In this document: piece after piece, positions 45,961 through 57,804 of the stretch | Position numbering within the stretch: position 1 is the first letter of the stretch | Layout: each line of letters starts with the position of its first letter | Assembly: GCA_001972305.1 (NCBI GenBank) | Contig: BDDD01000271.1 | Coordinates: forward strand, 248,001 to 312,000 | Length of the DNA: 64,000 bases | Direction: 5' to 3' | Source: Cephalotus follicularis | Lineage: Eukaryota; Streptophyta; Magnoliopsida; Oxalidales; Cephalotaceae | Notes under the pieces: model-generated | What the model was told of the DNA's origin: nothing | What the model saw: only the letters and a program-made list of their open reading frames with translations | Databases searched by the model: none | Made by a program: the position numbers and the translations under genes

Positions 45961-46695
45961 CTAAGCAAAGCTAGCAGACAACCAATCCATGCCAAGAATC
46001 ACATCTAGGCCATCCATCGATAAAACAATAAGATCGGCTAATAAGCAACGATCATCAATCTCTACCATAAAATCTCTACACAGTCGATAGGTGGTCGCTG
46101 ACTCACCGAGAGGTGTGGATACCTCCATCAAGAAAGGAAGGTACTCGGGTCTCAAACCGACATGGGAGACAGAATGCAATGCAGTGAATGAATGAGATGA
46201 ACCCGGATCAATAAGAACCTATGCTGGAAGCTGAAAGAGTCGAATGATACCTGCAATCACAACATCTGACCCTGCTGCAGCACTCGGTTCCATAGTAAAC
46301 ACTCTAGCCTAAACTGTCGGAGCAGAACTCATAGGCTGTTTCCCTCTGGACTGCGAAGTCCCACGGGAAGAAAACGGTACACTGGCTATCGATCCTGGTG
46401 GAGGCGGTGACCGATGTGTCTGATCAAATCCTCTAGGACGAGAACTCCGAGGACAATCTCTAGCAATGTGGTCGGAACCACCACAAACAAAGCAAAGGCC
46501 CAAAAACGTCTAAAATTATCAGCAGTGTGGTTGGTCTTTTGACAATGCACACAAGGAACCAAAGCACTCTGATCACCAGTCCCAGAAAATATGGAAGGCA
46601 TACTCTAACTAGGTGGTGAAGATCGGCCTCCATGGCTCGCGTTCCTTGATCTGTTTCTCCTCTGAAAATGGGACAGGTTCCCACTATCTTGATTA
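45961..46695 (-). pseudogene. GypB gag C-terminus and protease
   Basis: Contains a first zinc knuckle in which the second cysteine of the pair set is altered ([14 protein letters not shown], expected C at the end), then CFVCGGSDHIARDC (intact). An R/P/S-rich linker and the protease body follow: [36 protein letters not shown] codons interrupt it at several places, including at 46202-46220 next to the protease active-site region ([10 protein letters not shown] read as a degraded frame). Confidence 0.72.
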
Positions 46696-47571
46696 CTACC
46701 CTGAGAACCAGGAGAGACTATCAGTCTTCTGTGATTTCGCGCTGCCACTGTCACTACTACTCTGCCAAGTGGGGGGAGAAGGTGTAGTACGGGTCATTTC
46801 TCTCATCAGTTTAGCCTCAGCTGCAACGTCCTCAAGCTGCATAGCCCGGGAAGAAATATCTGATGTGGAGGTCAAACCCAAGGGTGTCTGGTGTCTCCTC
46901 AAATCCAATCTCAGTCCTCTTAGGAACTTCTTTGCTCTGCTCTCTTGGCCTTCCACTAAGTATGGGACAGATCGGGTTAACTGCATAAATCTCGTCTCAT
47001 ACTCAGCAACTATCATGCTTCCCTGAACCAGGTTAGCAAATTCAATCTCTCTTCTATCGGTCTCTACCTGAGGGTAGTACCTTGCATTTAATTCCCCTTT
47101 GAAGGCATCCCAAGAGCGGATTGTACCATTCCTTGTCCAACCCGTATTAACCATGGCCCACCAGTGCTCAGCTTCTCCTTGGAGCATATACACTGGCAAT
47201 ACCAATTTTTGTTCATCATCACATCCCATGACCTCAAAGATCTTCTCCAAATGGGTTAGCCAAGACTCAGCAAGGGTAGGATCAGGAAGTCCTACAAGTG
47301 CTGGAGGCTGCAACTTTAGGAAGCGGCTTAACACGTCTTCCCTTCTTAGTCTACGTTCAACTCTAGCCTGTTGGTGTCCCATCAGAGTATGCATTTGTGA
47401 CATGGTGGCACATAACTGTCTCCAAACCTCAGGGTCAGCCTCGGCTGGTGGAGCATCAGGATCATACTCTGGAAAAATGTTACCAGGAGCCGGTTCATTA
47501 ACAACAGGAGCAGGGGCAGGAGCAGGAGCCTTCCTTCCACCTCGATGACCACGTCTTCCCCTATTGTTCAT
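46696..47571 (-). pseudogene. GypB gag, N-terminal and core part
   Basis: Start taken at the ATG 47571-47569 (MNNRGRRGHRGGRKAPAPAP); the frame is open further upstream to 47616, but that part is leader. It has a P/A-rich N-terminus, then the gag core: ADPEVWRQLCATMSQMHTLMG, LPDPTLAESWLTHLEKIFEVM, GEAEHWWAMVNTGW, FKGELNARYYPQVETDRREIEF, FLRGLRLDLRRHQTPLGL. 292 codons are open, the longest intact gag in the window, and might still yield a truncated protein. Confidence 0.85.
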
Positions 47572-47699
47572 TGCTATAAGAGGAAACAATGGGATGATTA
47601 GATACAATCTCTTCAAATTTCACTATCAATCTCTATGCAAATCCATTCAGTCAATCTCAATCAACACATTAATATACTTAAGTAGCAGGCCGACCAAAG

Positions 47700-47711
47700 T
47701 CTCTGATACCA
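47700..47711 (-). other. GypB primer binding site
   Basis: The complement reads TGGTATCAGAGA, 3 nt from the LTR end at 47715; initiator Met-tRNA type. Confidence 0.88.
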
Positions 47712-47714
47712 TTC

Positions 47715-49721
47715 AGTAACACCCCGCGCCCGCAGGATGGACACGTGGCATTACTCTCAATCCAATAACAATACAATGGTCGGGACTAGGAGTATAAAAA
47801 TACAAAAAAACTTAAAACTTTGCAATACATATCATTAAGCGGAAGATACAATCCATCCTTACAGTACAAGACAAAATAATTCTTTACAATACAAATATTT
47901 TACAATACACTTATCAACTCTTCAAAACACTATTACAAAGAGCTTTGTCAGATCCAGACGATCCCCTCGGTCGATAGAGTCTTCAATCCTTCGGTCCGCT
48001 GCTACCCGCTGCCCTACCTATGTCGCACACAAAGGTACAACACAGCCCCACCCCGAAGGATGGGGTTAGCCACACTGGCTAAGCAGAAACCTCATGCAAC
48101 ATGTATGCATGTACAGTGTGCAATATCGATGACAATCTATGCAATAATAATGTGCAATGTACAATATCAATGCATGACATGGCAAATGCATATGTACAGT
48201 TGGCGATCAGACTACCCGTATGATAATGGCCCATAACAGAGCATACGGATAGGATCTATAATAATCAATCAATGGCAGACACTCAATGGCAGTGTATAAA
48301 ACACCCAATCAATCAATCAATATCCTATAGAGCATGCGACCTCGGGTCAGTACAATGTCAATCAATAGCAATGATCAATCCCACGGAAGGTAGTCCGTCA
48401 AAAAAGGTGAGAGATCTATCTACGGTTCCTAGATTGATCAGGTCTATGACTCATAGATCTTCCAACCTATGGCTGGGTCAATACAATGTCGATTAGCTAC
48501 AACCGAGGAAGCTACTGATACCGTTAGGGAGCTACCCTAAAGGGAGCATCAATTGTCAATCAATCGGTACCGCTCGTCAGCGGGCCAATACAATACAATA
48601 AATGAAACGGTCGACGAAATAGGTGGACAGAGTCAACAACCTATCATGTTGACATGAATCATAAGGTCGCTCTATACGATCCATACAATACAATCAATCA
48701 TGTCAATACAATGTCATTAGGAAAAATCAATGAGTGACGGTATCTAATGGAGGGTTGGGAATGTGCGTCCAACTTACCGACTTAGACTCATATCACTCAT
48801 GACTCAGACTCACATCACTCATGACTCAAGTAATCAATCGGTTAGTACAATCATTAAAACCATTTTCAAACACTTGAACACCTCAAGTGAGGCTCCAGTC
48901 AAGCGATAATGTGAAAAGAAGTTGAAAACCAGCTTTAAAGTAGTGAAAAACTCTTTTCAGTCCAGTGGGCGTCGATGTCATTGGTGAAAGACGTCGTCGC
49001 ATTTGTAAAAATGTGGAAAGATGTCGATGTTTTTGAAAGACATCGATGTCTTTCTCATTTGTATAGAGATCTGGCTGAAAGACGTCGATGTCCTTGAAGG
49101 AAGACATCGACGCGTTTCAATAAAAATAGCATGGGAATGCGCATCGATGTTCGGCATCGATGTCTTTCCTGGGGAAAAAACTCTCGAGGCAAAGCGTCGA
49201 TGTCTTTGCTGCGGAACCACATATACAACCCTCTGAAGCGAAAGACATCGACGTGCTTGGGCTAGGGGTCGATGTCTTTGCTGGGCAGGGTCCAGTTTTG
49301 TGCAGAAAAACCAGCCAATCTCATACCAAAATACAATTTAAAGCCATTCTTTGAAAACCAATGTTTAAAATCAATCATTTGAGGTTAGTAAAACTTGTTA
49401 CAACCTTCAAAATTCAGTTTCAATCCTCCTAGATCAGTTAGATCAAGGAAATCAATAAAACCCTAGTTTTTCAATTTAATGCAATACAATCACTCAATTC
49501 AATTAATCATTCAATCAATTATGCAATTAAGAAATAGGCAATCAAGTAGGCAAGTCCTACCTTTAATGAAGCTTCAAAGTTGAGCTTCCAATCAATCGAT
49601 CGGCAGAAATCACCCAAAACCCACTACTTTATTTTTCAATCGGTAAGCCACGATTTGCAATCGCTATTCTTGTTGATGGAGATGCAATATGGCTACAAAA
49701 GGGAGATGGAGGCTGCCCAGA

Positions 49722-49756
<35 letters not shown>

Positions 49757-49993
49757 TAAAGAGAGGGAGAGAAGGAGAAGAATGAGAAATGTGAGAGAAA
49801 AGAGAGGAAGAATTGACTTATATAGTCGATTCGGTCAACTCTCCAAAACTCAGCCCAAAATCCTGACTATACATGCATATAATCAATGCAATATCAATAG
49901 GTATAGGAAAACCTTAATTCAATACAGTACAATACGATACAATATATGCAAGAACAGTACTCAACAGTACATAATGGAATTCGGGTCGTCACA
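47715..49993 (-). repeat. GypB 5' LTR
   Basis: 2,279 bp; its inner end has mutated from TGTAACACC to AGTAACACC. Contains a palindrome cluster at 48968-49290 and an interrupted GA repeat at 49723-49770. Closely similar to the 3' LTR with scattered changes and one 60-bp-scale insertion near 48700-48810 (GACTCA...TCACTCATGACTCA duplication). Confidence 0.88.
48968..49290. repeat. GACATCGATGTC palindrome cluster (GypB 5' LTR)
   Basis: Same order of words as 42188-42535, with one pair lost near 49195 where GACGTCGATGTCTTTCAAAGACGTCGATGTC has collapsed to a single copy. Confidence 0.8.
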
Positions 49994-49998
49994 CTTAG

Positions 49999-52147
49999 CA
50001 TCTTGGGGTTGGTCGACGTTAGCTTGAGGCGATTTGTCAGTGGGACATTCTATTTTTTCTTTTACTCGATATTTTGTGTGCCTATTGGTATCCTCTTGTT
50101 TAACGTTTCCTGTGGGAGTTGGATCCCTGTTACCCTTGTTTATGTTGTTGTCCTGTTCTTGGCAGAGCTTGAGGGCTCAGGTGATTCTTGGTTTGGAAGT
50201 ATGTTGTTCCTCAGATGGTTTTTGTTTGTGTCAGATGATCTCTCCTTTTGTTCTTGGTTCCTCTGAGATGTGGGATGCACTGGGATGTGCGGATGCAATG
50301 CACTGGGATGTGCTGATGGGATGCATGGGTTCGATCGGTGGTAAAGGTTACGTCCAAGAATCAAGTCTTCTTAGTATTCTCATTGACTATGATGGGATTC
50401 TTTGGAGAACTGGCCCTGGGTTCCATACCTAGATCTGCGATGTACTATTTTCTATGATAGTATGTTGCGTTTGAGTGCTGGGGAGTTCTCTGTTCCTTTC
50501 CATTTGTCCGGGGGTTAGCGGGCAAGGCCCGGATAGATACTAGTGGATGAGGTTCGTATAGATTCTAGCGGGCAAGGCCCGGATAGGTGGTGTGTGTGTT
50601 TGTGTTTGGCCTGGTATGGCGGCAGACCACGGATACTGTGGTGGTTAGCGGGCAAGGCCCGGATAGATACTAGCGAACAAGGTCCGGATAGATTCTAGTA
50701 GGCGAGGCCTGGATAGATGTGTGTGTTTGCCTGTATGGCGGTTGATGCGTATGTTTTGCCTGGTATGGCGGTTGACCACGAGATATTGTGGTGTTGTTCC
50801 TCTTCTCTTATTTATCTTGGGCACATTTGTTTTACTTGTGATGTTAGTTTTGTTGGAATCCTCTAATTATTGATGTTGACTCTCTTTTCCTTTGGAAGAC
50901 TCCGAGGAGTGGAGCCATGTGATATTGATGAGTTTGTGTTCTTTTGTTTATCCCCTGACTTGTGATGTTTTGCCCAGTGGGGCTTGTTGATATATATTTC
51001 TTTTCCTTGTGCGCCCAGTGGTTGTGGATGCTCTAGAGAATGCTTGTTCTTGCTCACTAGTCATTTGGACTAATCCCCTACCAGTTATTTTACAGAGGAT
51101 CTGTTGTGACTGCCAGGGCAGTCTTTTGAGTTGATAAGGTAGTATACGGAGGATAAGCAGAGATGCTGGCTTCACGGGCTCGTCCTTGCATGCATTCATG
51201 GGGGCATATGGGTTTATTCTTTTGTTGTATGGTCCCCGGCCTGAGGAGGATATGTTATTCTTTTGTATGGGTCCCTGGCTTGTGGACAGGGGATGATACT
51301 TTATGAAAACATGATATATTCTTTTGAAATGATGATATGATATGTTTTCTTATTTATTTGTTGTGTTTTATGATGAGATTTTGTGCTTTTACTTGAGACG
51401 TTATGTTACATTCTTCTGTTATTTATCTAGAAGGTTACCCGAGGTCGGGTAGGTTGAGGGATCTCCCCGGGGCTGGGGTCAACCTGTGGGGCTCGTGTCC
51501 TGACCTCAGGGTTATTGTTGGGATGGTTTATGTTGTGGTCTGGCTTATGACGTCGGGCTCTATCCGAGGAGAACATGTTGTCCGAGGAGACGTCCGAGGA
51601 GAACGTGTTGTCCGGGGAGGACATGCCCGAGGAGGTCGTGCCCGGGGAGGCATGCCCGAGGAGGTCATACCCCATGAGGCATGCCCGGGGAGACATGCCC
51701 GGGGTGGACATGTCCGTGGTCAGTCGCCCACTGAGGATATGCCCGAGGACAGCTCGTCCGGGGAAGGCATGTCTTAGGATGGAGGTGTAGGCCTGGCTTG
51801 TGTTTTGTCGTGTTGTGTTGAGTAGTGTTGGCATCCCCTGCCTGGGACCCCTGGGGAGACATAGTGTTGCGTTCTCTGCCCCGGCTCCCTCCCCTGGCAC
51901 GTTTCTTTAGTGGAACGGTGCGTTTGGGTAGTGGCTGTTATGTTCCTTTAGTTAAATGATGTGTTTTGAAATGGTTTTAAATTGTATGGGTTATTTACAG
52001 TTATGCCATTTCTTGTCTTGTTCCATTTCTGCCATGTGTTTTGGCGTTGTTTTGGCTTGGCGCTTTTGGCTTAGAGGAGATGGGAAATTCCTCCTTCCTG
52101 CCGGGCGATTTGTTTGAGGTGGCTATCCTGAGGGACGAGTCGTCACA
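49999..52147 (+). repeat. TRG-B right LTR, part 2
   Basis: Matches 32341-34409 of the left LTR, ending GTCGTCACA at 52147. Array regions differ most: CCGAGGAG/CCGGGGAGG units at 51565-51770 are expanded relative to the left LTR. Noncoding; all frames in it are repeat artefacts. Confidence 0.9.
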
Positions 52148-52419
52148 TCATGCATCTAATGTGTTACTGCAAGAACAGTATAGGTTGCACGGGTTTAAGA
52201 GATATCTTGAACTAATTGGATCTCTTCTTATTACGGAGCAAAATAATGAATTACTCCTACAAAATCATGATAATCGTCCGAATGGTTCAACCCCTATACC
52301 AGAAGTAAATGTAATTTTGTCCTGTTTTGGAGGACGAGGACGTGGCAATGGAAGAAATCAAAATTTCTTGGGGCCACGTAATAATAATATCATGAAATGG
52401 CAAAATCCTGATACAAAAC
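52148..52419 (+). pseudogene. CopX gag, middle part
   Basis: Continues the copia gag from 31827: HASNVLLQEQYRLHGFKRYLELIG, EQNNELLLQNHDNRP, then a GRGRGNGRNQNF basic linker and KWQNPDTK. Cut by GypC at 52420; AAAAC (52415-52419) is repeated at 60426-60430. The frame is open through this piece. Confidence 0.85.
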
Positions 52420-54810
52420 TGTGACGACCCGAATTCCCTTTTGTACTGTTCATGCATACATCGTACCGTTTTGGACGTACTGAACTGTATTGAATTGAGG
52501 TATTCTTATACCTATTGATATTGTTTTGATCACATGCATGTATAGTCGAGATTTTGGGCAGAGTTTCGGAGAGTTGACCGAATCGACTATTTAAGTCAAT
52601 TATTTCTCTCCTTTCTCTCATATTTCTTATTCTTCTTCTCTCTCTATCCTTCTCCCTCTCTCTCTCTAGCTGAGCAGCCTCCATCTTCCACCATTGCAGC
52701 CCCGGATTGCATCTCCATCGACAAGGACAGCGATTGCAAGTAGTGGATTGGTGATTGAACGACATAGAAGCCGATTGAGAGATTGGAAGCTCAACTTTGA
52801 AGCTTCAGTGATAGGTAGGACTTCTTACTCGAATTGCCTGCCTCTTGTATTGATTGAATGATTGAATGTATTGATTGAATGACTGATTGAATGATTAAAT
52901 TGAATGAATTGGGGTTTTTAGGGTTTATAGCAAACCCTTGACCTAATTGTTGATAAAGGATTGAAATTGAATTTGGAAGGTTGTAACTAGTCTTACTAAC
53001 CTCAAATGATCGATTGTAAACTTTGGTTTTCAAATGATGGCTTTAAATTGGATTTTGACTTGAGATTGGCCCTATTTTCTGCATAAAATCGACTTTGCCC
53101 AGAAACGACATCGACCCTTAGCCCAAAGACGTCGATGTCTTTCTCATCTTAGTGGTTTATCCTTGATTTTGCAGCAAAGACATCGACGTCTTTCAAAGGC
53201 ATCGATGTCTTTACCTCGAGATGTCTCTCCCCTGGAAAGACATCGATGCCGAACATCGATGCGCATTCTCGGGCTATTTTTATTGAAAAACGTCGACGCC
53301 TTTCTCCAAGGACATCGACGTCTTTGGCCAGATCTCTACACAAATAGGGGAAGACGTCGACGTCTTTTAAAGACATCGACGTCTTTCCATTGTTTTAAAG
53401 AGGAGTCGATGTCTTTCACCAAAGACATCGACGCCTAATGTACTGAAAGGAGTTTTTAACTGTTTTAAAGATGGTTTTCAACTTCTTTTCACATTGCCAC
53501 TTGACTAGAGCCTCACTTGAGGTGTTCAAGTGTTTGAAAATAGTTTTAATGATTGTACTGACTGATTGATTGATTGCTTAAGTCATAAGTGTTGTTGTGA
53601 GTCTAAGTCGGTAAAATGGACGCACGTTCCCATCTCTCCATTAGATACCACCACTTATTGACATGGCTTCGACGTTGTATTGATACATTGATCGATTGCT
53701 TGAGTCATAGTGTTTCTGCGAGTCTAAGTCAGTACGATGGACGCATTCCCATTTCTCCATTAGACACCACCACTCATTGACTTTGCTTATCGACATTGTA
53801 ACGATATTGTATTGATTCGATTGATTGATTGATTGATTGTATTTTATGGATCCTATAGACCGACCTTACGATTCGTGTCGGTAGGTTAGGTTGTTGACCC
53901 TGTCCACCTATTTCGTCGATCGTTTCATTTATTTTATTGTATTGACCCACTGACGAACGGTACCGATAGATTGTCGATTGATGCTCCCTTGAGGCTGTAG
54001 CTCCCTAACGGTTTCAGTAGCTCCTTGAGGCTGTAGCTCATCGAGATTGTATTGACCCAGCCATAGGCTGGAAGATCTATGGGTTCCAGACCTAATCAGT
54101 CTGAGAACCATAGATAGATCTCCCACCCTTTTTGAAGGACTACCTTCCGTGGGATTGATCACCGCTAACCGATTGACATTGTATTGACCCGGTCGCATGC
54201 TCTATAGGATATTGATTGATTGATTGGGTGTTTCATACACCACCATTGAGTGTCTACCATTTATTGGTTGTTATAGATCCTATCCGTATGCTCTGTTATG
54301 GGCCACTGTCATACGGGTAGTCTGATCGCCAATTGTACATGTACATTTGCCATGTCATGCATTGGTATTGTACACCGCACATTGATATTGTATAGATTGT
54401 CACCGATATTGCGCATTGTACATGCATACATGCTGCATGGGGTTTCTTCTTAGCCAGTGTGGCTAACCCCATCCTTCAAGGTGGGGCTGTGTTGTACCTT
54501 TCTGTGCGGCATAGGTAGGGCAGCAGGTAGCAGTGGACAGAAGGGCTGAAGACCCGTTGACCGCACGACTTCTTGGGTATCTCGAAGCTGATAGAGATAT
54601 TGTAGTGAAAGATGGAAATGTATTGCATTGTAATACTGTTTAAAGGATTGTTAATGTATTGAAAAGACTTGTATTGTATCTTCCGCATCTGTTATGTATT
54701 GCAAAGTTTTAAAGTTTTCCGCATTTTTATATTGCTAGTCCCGACCATTGTATTGTGTATTGGATTGAGAGTAATGCCATGTGTCCGCCCTGCGGGCGCG
54801 GGGTGTTACA
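52420..54810 (+). repeat. GypC left (5') LTR
   Basis: 2,391 bp, TGTGACGACCC to GGGTGTTACA. It contains a CT-rich promoter-proximal stretch (52610-52670, complement of the GA run in GypB), a palindrome cluster (53103-53437) and TTGATTGATTGATTG runs. A degenerate segmental duplication lies at 53575-53790 (GAGTCTAAGTCGGTA...CTCCATTAGA twice). Confidence 0.9.
53103..53437. repeat. GACATCGACGTC palindrome cluster (GypC left LTR)
   Basis: About twelve words; the most regular pairs are AAAGACATCGACGTCTTTCAAAGGCATCGATGTCTTT near 53175 and the GACGTCGACGTC/GACATCGACGTC pair near 53355. The whole cluster is absent from the right LTR. Confidence 0.8.
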
Positions 54811-54813
54811 GTA

Positions 54814-54825
54814 TGGTATCAGAGA
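54814..54825 (+). other. GypC primer binding site
   Basis: TGGTATCAGAGA, 3 nt after the left LTR; initiator Met-tRNA type. Confidence 0.9.
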
Positions 54826-54993
54826 CATTGGTCGGCCTGCTAGCTAAGTATATAAATGCGTTGATTGAGATTGACTGAATGGATTTGCATGATATGTGCT
54901 CTTTTTTATTCATGCTATTGTTATTGGAAAAGAGATTGATATTGGAATTGAAAGTGATAGCATCTGATCATCCCATTGTTGTCTCTTATAGCA

Positions 54994-56250
54994 ACGGAAA
55001 ACAGAGGAAGGCGTGGCCGACGGGGTGGAAGGAATGCTTCTGCCCTTGCTCCTGCCCCTGTTCCTGTTGATGATGAACCGTCTCCTTGAAATGTTTTTCC
55101 AGAGTGTGATTCTAATGCTCCACCAGCGGGTGCTGACCCTGAGGTTTGGAGACAGTTGTGTGCCACCATGGCATAGATGCATACTCTAATGGGACGCCAA
55201 CAGGCTAGAGTGGAACGTAGACCAAGGAGGGAAGACATGTTGAGCCGTTTCTTAAAGTTGCAGCCTCCAGCATTTGTAGGACTCCCTGATCCTACCCTTG
55301 ATGAGTCTTGGCTAATCCATCTGGAAAAGATCTTTGAGGTCATGGGATGTGATGATGAACAGAGATTGGTATTGGTAGTGTATATGCTCCAAGGAGAAGC
55401 TGAGAACTGGTGGGCTATGGTTAACACAGATTGGACAAGGAATGGTACAGTCCGCTCTTGGGATGCCTTCAAAAGAGAATTCAATGCAAGGTACTACCCT
55501 CAGGTAGAGACAGACAAAAGAGAGATTGAATTTGCTAACTTGGTACAAGGAAGCATGACAGTTGCTGAGTATGAGGCGAGATTTATGCAATATGCCCCAT
55601 ACTTAGTGGAAGGCCAAGGGCGTAGAGCAAAGAAGTTCCTTCGGGGACTGAGATTGGATTTGAGGAGTCAACTAACTCCTTTGGGTTTGACCTCCATATC
55701 GGATATTTCTTCCCGAGCTATGCAGCTTGAGGATATTGCAGCTGAGGCTAAACAGATGAGAAATATAGCCTGTACCAGGCCTACTCCTTCTTCTTGGTAG
55801 AGTGGTAGTGACAGTGGTAGTGCTAAATCACAGAAGACTGATAGTAGCCCCTCACCTGGTTCTCAAGGTAGCAATCAGGATAGCAGGAACCCGTCCCGTT
55901 CTCGGAGGAGAGTCAAATCGAGGAACGCACGTCGAGGGGACCGATCTTCAGCACCTAGTCAAGGTACACCCTCTAGATTCTCTGGGAGCGATAATCAGAG
56001 TGCTACGGTTCCTTGAATGCATTGTCAGAAGACCAACCATACTTCTGAGAATTGTAGATGGTTCCTGGGCCATTGCTTGGTTTGTGGTGGTTCCGACAAC
56101 ATTGCTAGAGATTGTCCTTGGAGTTCTCGTCCTAGAGGATTTGATCAAACACAGCGGACACCGCCTCCACCAGGACCGACACCTAGTGTACCGTCTTCTT
56201 CTTGTGGGGCTTCACAGTCCAGGGGGAAGCAGCCTATGAGTTCTGCTCGA
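54994..56250 (+). pseudogene. GypC gag
   Basis: The expected start ATG is ACG (54994). The frame then reads ENRGRRGRRGGRN and a P/A-rich region, with a TGA near 55087 and TAG near 55174. The core runs ADPEVWRQLCATM, LPDPTLDESWLIHLEKIFEVM, GEAENWWAMVNTDW, FKREFNARYYPQVETDKREIEF, FLRGLRLDLRSQLTPLGL to TAG at 55798-55800 and TGA at about 56014. Two knuckles follow: [11 protein letters not shown] (with the MHC pair) and [14 protein letters not shown]. Everything stays in one frame; four stops and a lost start codon disable it. Confidence 0.85.
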
Positions 56251-57804
56251 ACAGTTCAGGCTAGAGTGTTTGCTATGGAACCGAGTGCTGCTACAGGGTC
56301 CGATGTTGTGATTGGAGGTACCATTCGACTCTTTCAACTTCCAACACGGGTTCTTATTGATCCGGGCTCATCCCATTCATTTATTGCATTGTATTTTGTC
56401 TCCCATGTTGGTTTGAGGCCTGAGTACCTTCCTTTCATGTTGGAGGTATCCACACCTCTCAGTGAGTCAGCGACCACCGATCGAGTGTGTAGAGATTGTA
56501 TTGTTGAGATTGATGATCGTTGTTGGTTAGCCGATCTTATTGTTTTACCGATGGATTGCCTAGATGCGATTCTTGGCATGGATTTGTTGTCTGCTAGCTT
56601 TGCTCAGGTGGATTGTCATCAGAAAGTAGTGGTTTTCAGTCCTCCGGGACGACCACCTTTTCGGTTTCTTGGCACCTTAGAGCCATTGTTTGTTCCGATG
56701 ATTTCGGCTTTGCATGCAGACATATTGTTACGACAGGGAAGCCAGGGGTTTCTGGCACATGTGCTCGATACTGACAGATGGCGGCCGAAACTGGAGGATA
56801 TTCCAGTGGTTTGCGAGTTCGGAGATGTTTTTCCTCGGGATTTGACGTCGTTGCCGCCAGACAGAGAGATAGAGTTTGTGATTGATCTGATACCAGGAAC
56901 TGCACCGATTTCTCGAGGACCGTACCGAATGGCAACAATAGAATTGAAAGAGTTAAAGATACAGTTACAAAATCTTCTGGACAAAGGCTTTATAAGACCT
57001 AGTGCCTCACCCTGGGGAGCACCTATCCTTTTTGTCAAGAAGAAAGATGGATCGCTCCGTATGTGTGTTGACTACCGACAGCTCAATAAAGTTACAGTGA
57101 AGAATAAGTACCCTCTACCGCACATTGATGAGCTGTTTGATCAGCTTAGAGGAGCAACAGTGTTTTCTAAGCTCGACTTGAGATCGAGCTATCACCAGTT
57201 GAAAGTCAGACCGGGGGATATTCCGAAGACGGCTTTCAGATCGAGATATGGCCATTATGAGTTCTTAGTTATGCCTTTTGGTGTGACTAATGCTCCTGCG
57301 GCTTTCATGGACTTGATGAACTGAGTGTTCAGACAGTATTTGGATTAGTTCATTGTAGTGTTCATTGACGACCTCTTGGTCTATTCCAAGACCGATGAGG
57401 AGCATGCCCAGCACCTCTACATTGTTTTGCAAACCTTGAGGGATCATCGACTGTATGCCAAATTCGACAAGTGCGAGTTTTGGTTATCAGAGGTTACTTT
57501 TCTAGGGCATATTGTTTCTGGTGATGGTTTATCAGTGGATCCATCGAAAGTAGAGGCAGTGAAAGATTGGAAAATACCAACGAATGCTTCCGAAGTTCGT
57601 AGCTTCTTGGGTTTAGCAGGGTATTATCGTCGGTTTGTTGAGGGGTTTTCCCGTATTGCAACACCGTTGACCAGATTGACACAGAAGAACGCAGCCTTTG
57701 TATGGGATAGTGATTGTGAAAGAAGTTTTCAAGAGTTGAAAGACAAATTGATTTCCGCTCCTGTCCTAGCCTTACCAGACGGGAATGAAGACTTTGTTGT
57801 ATAA
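56251..57804 (+). pseudogene. GypC protease and RT
   Basis: Same frame as gag. Protease active site [15 protein letters not shown] at about 56350, and [102 protein letters not shown] (57322-57324), a TAG at LD*F (about 57346), FIDD at 57361-57372, [31 protein letters not shown]. The frame ends at 57804 where RNase H should start (EDFVV then stop). RT catalytic residues are intact apart from the stops. Confidence 0.88.

Larger units (their letters stand above)
40986..49993 (-). mobile_element. GypB: chromovirus-type Ty3/gypsy element, minus strand
   Basis: Two LTRs (40986-43260 and 47715-49993), an initiator-Met primer site, gag-pol on the minus strand and a polypurine tract. It is the same family as GypC (52420-60425), with matching gag, pol and LTR sequences, but in the opposite orientation. 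Target duplication CTGAG/CTTAG, one mismatch. Gag-pol was a single frame (47571 to 44338), now broken by stops, plus a deletion in integrase. Inserted in the right LTR of TRG-B. Confidence 0.9.
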
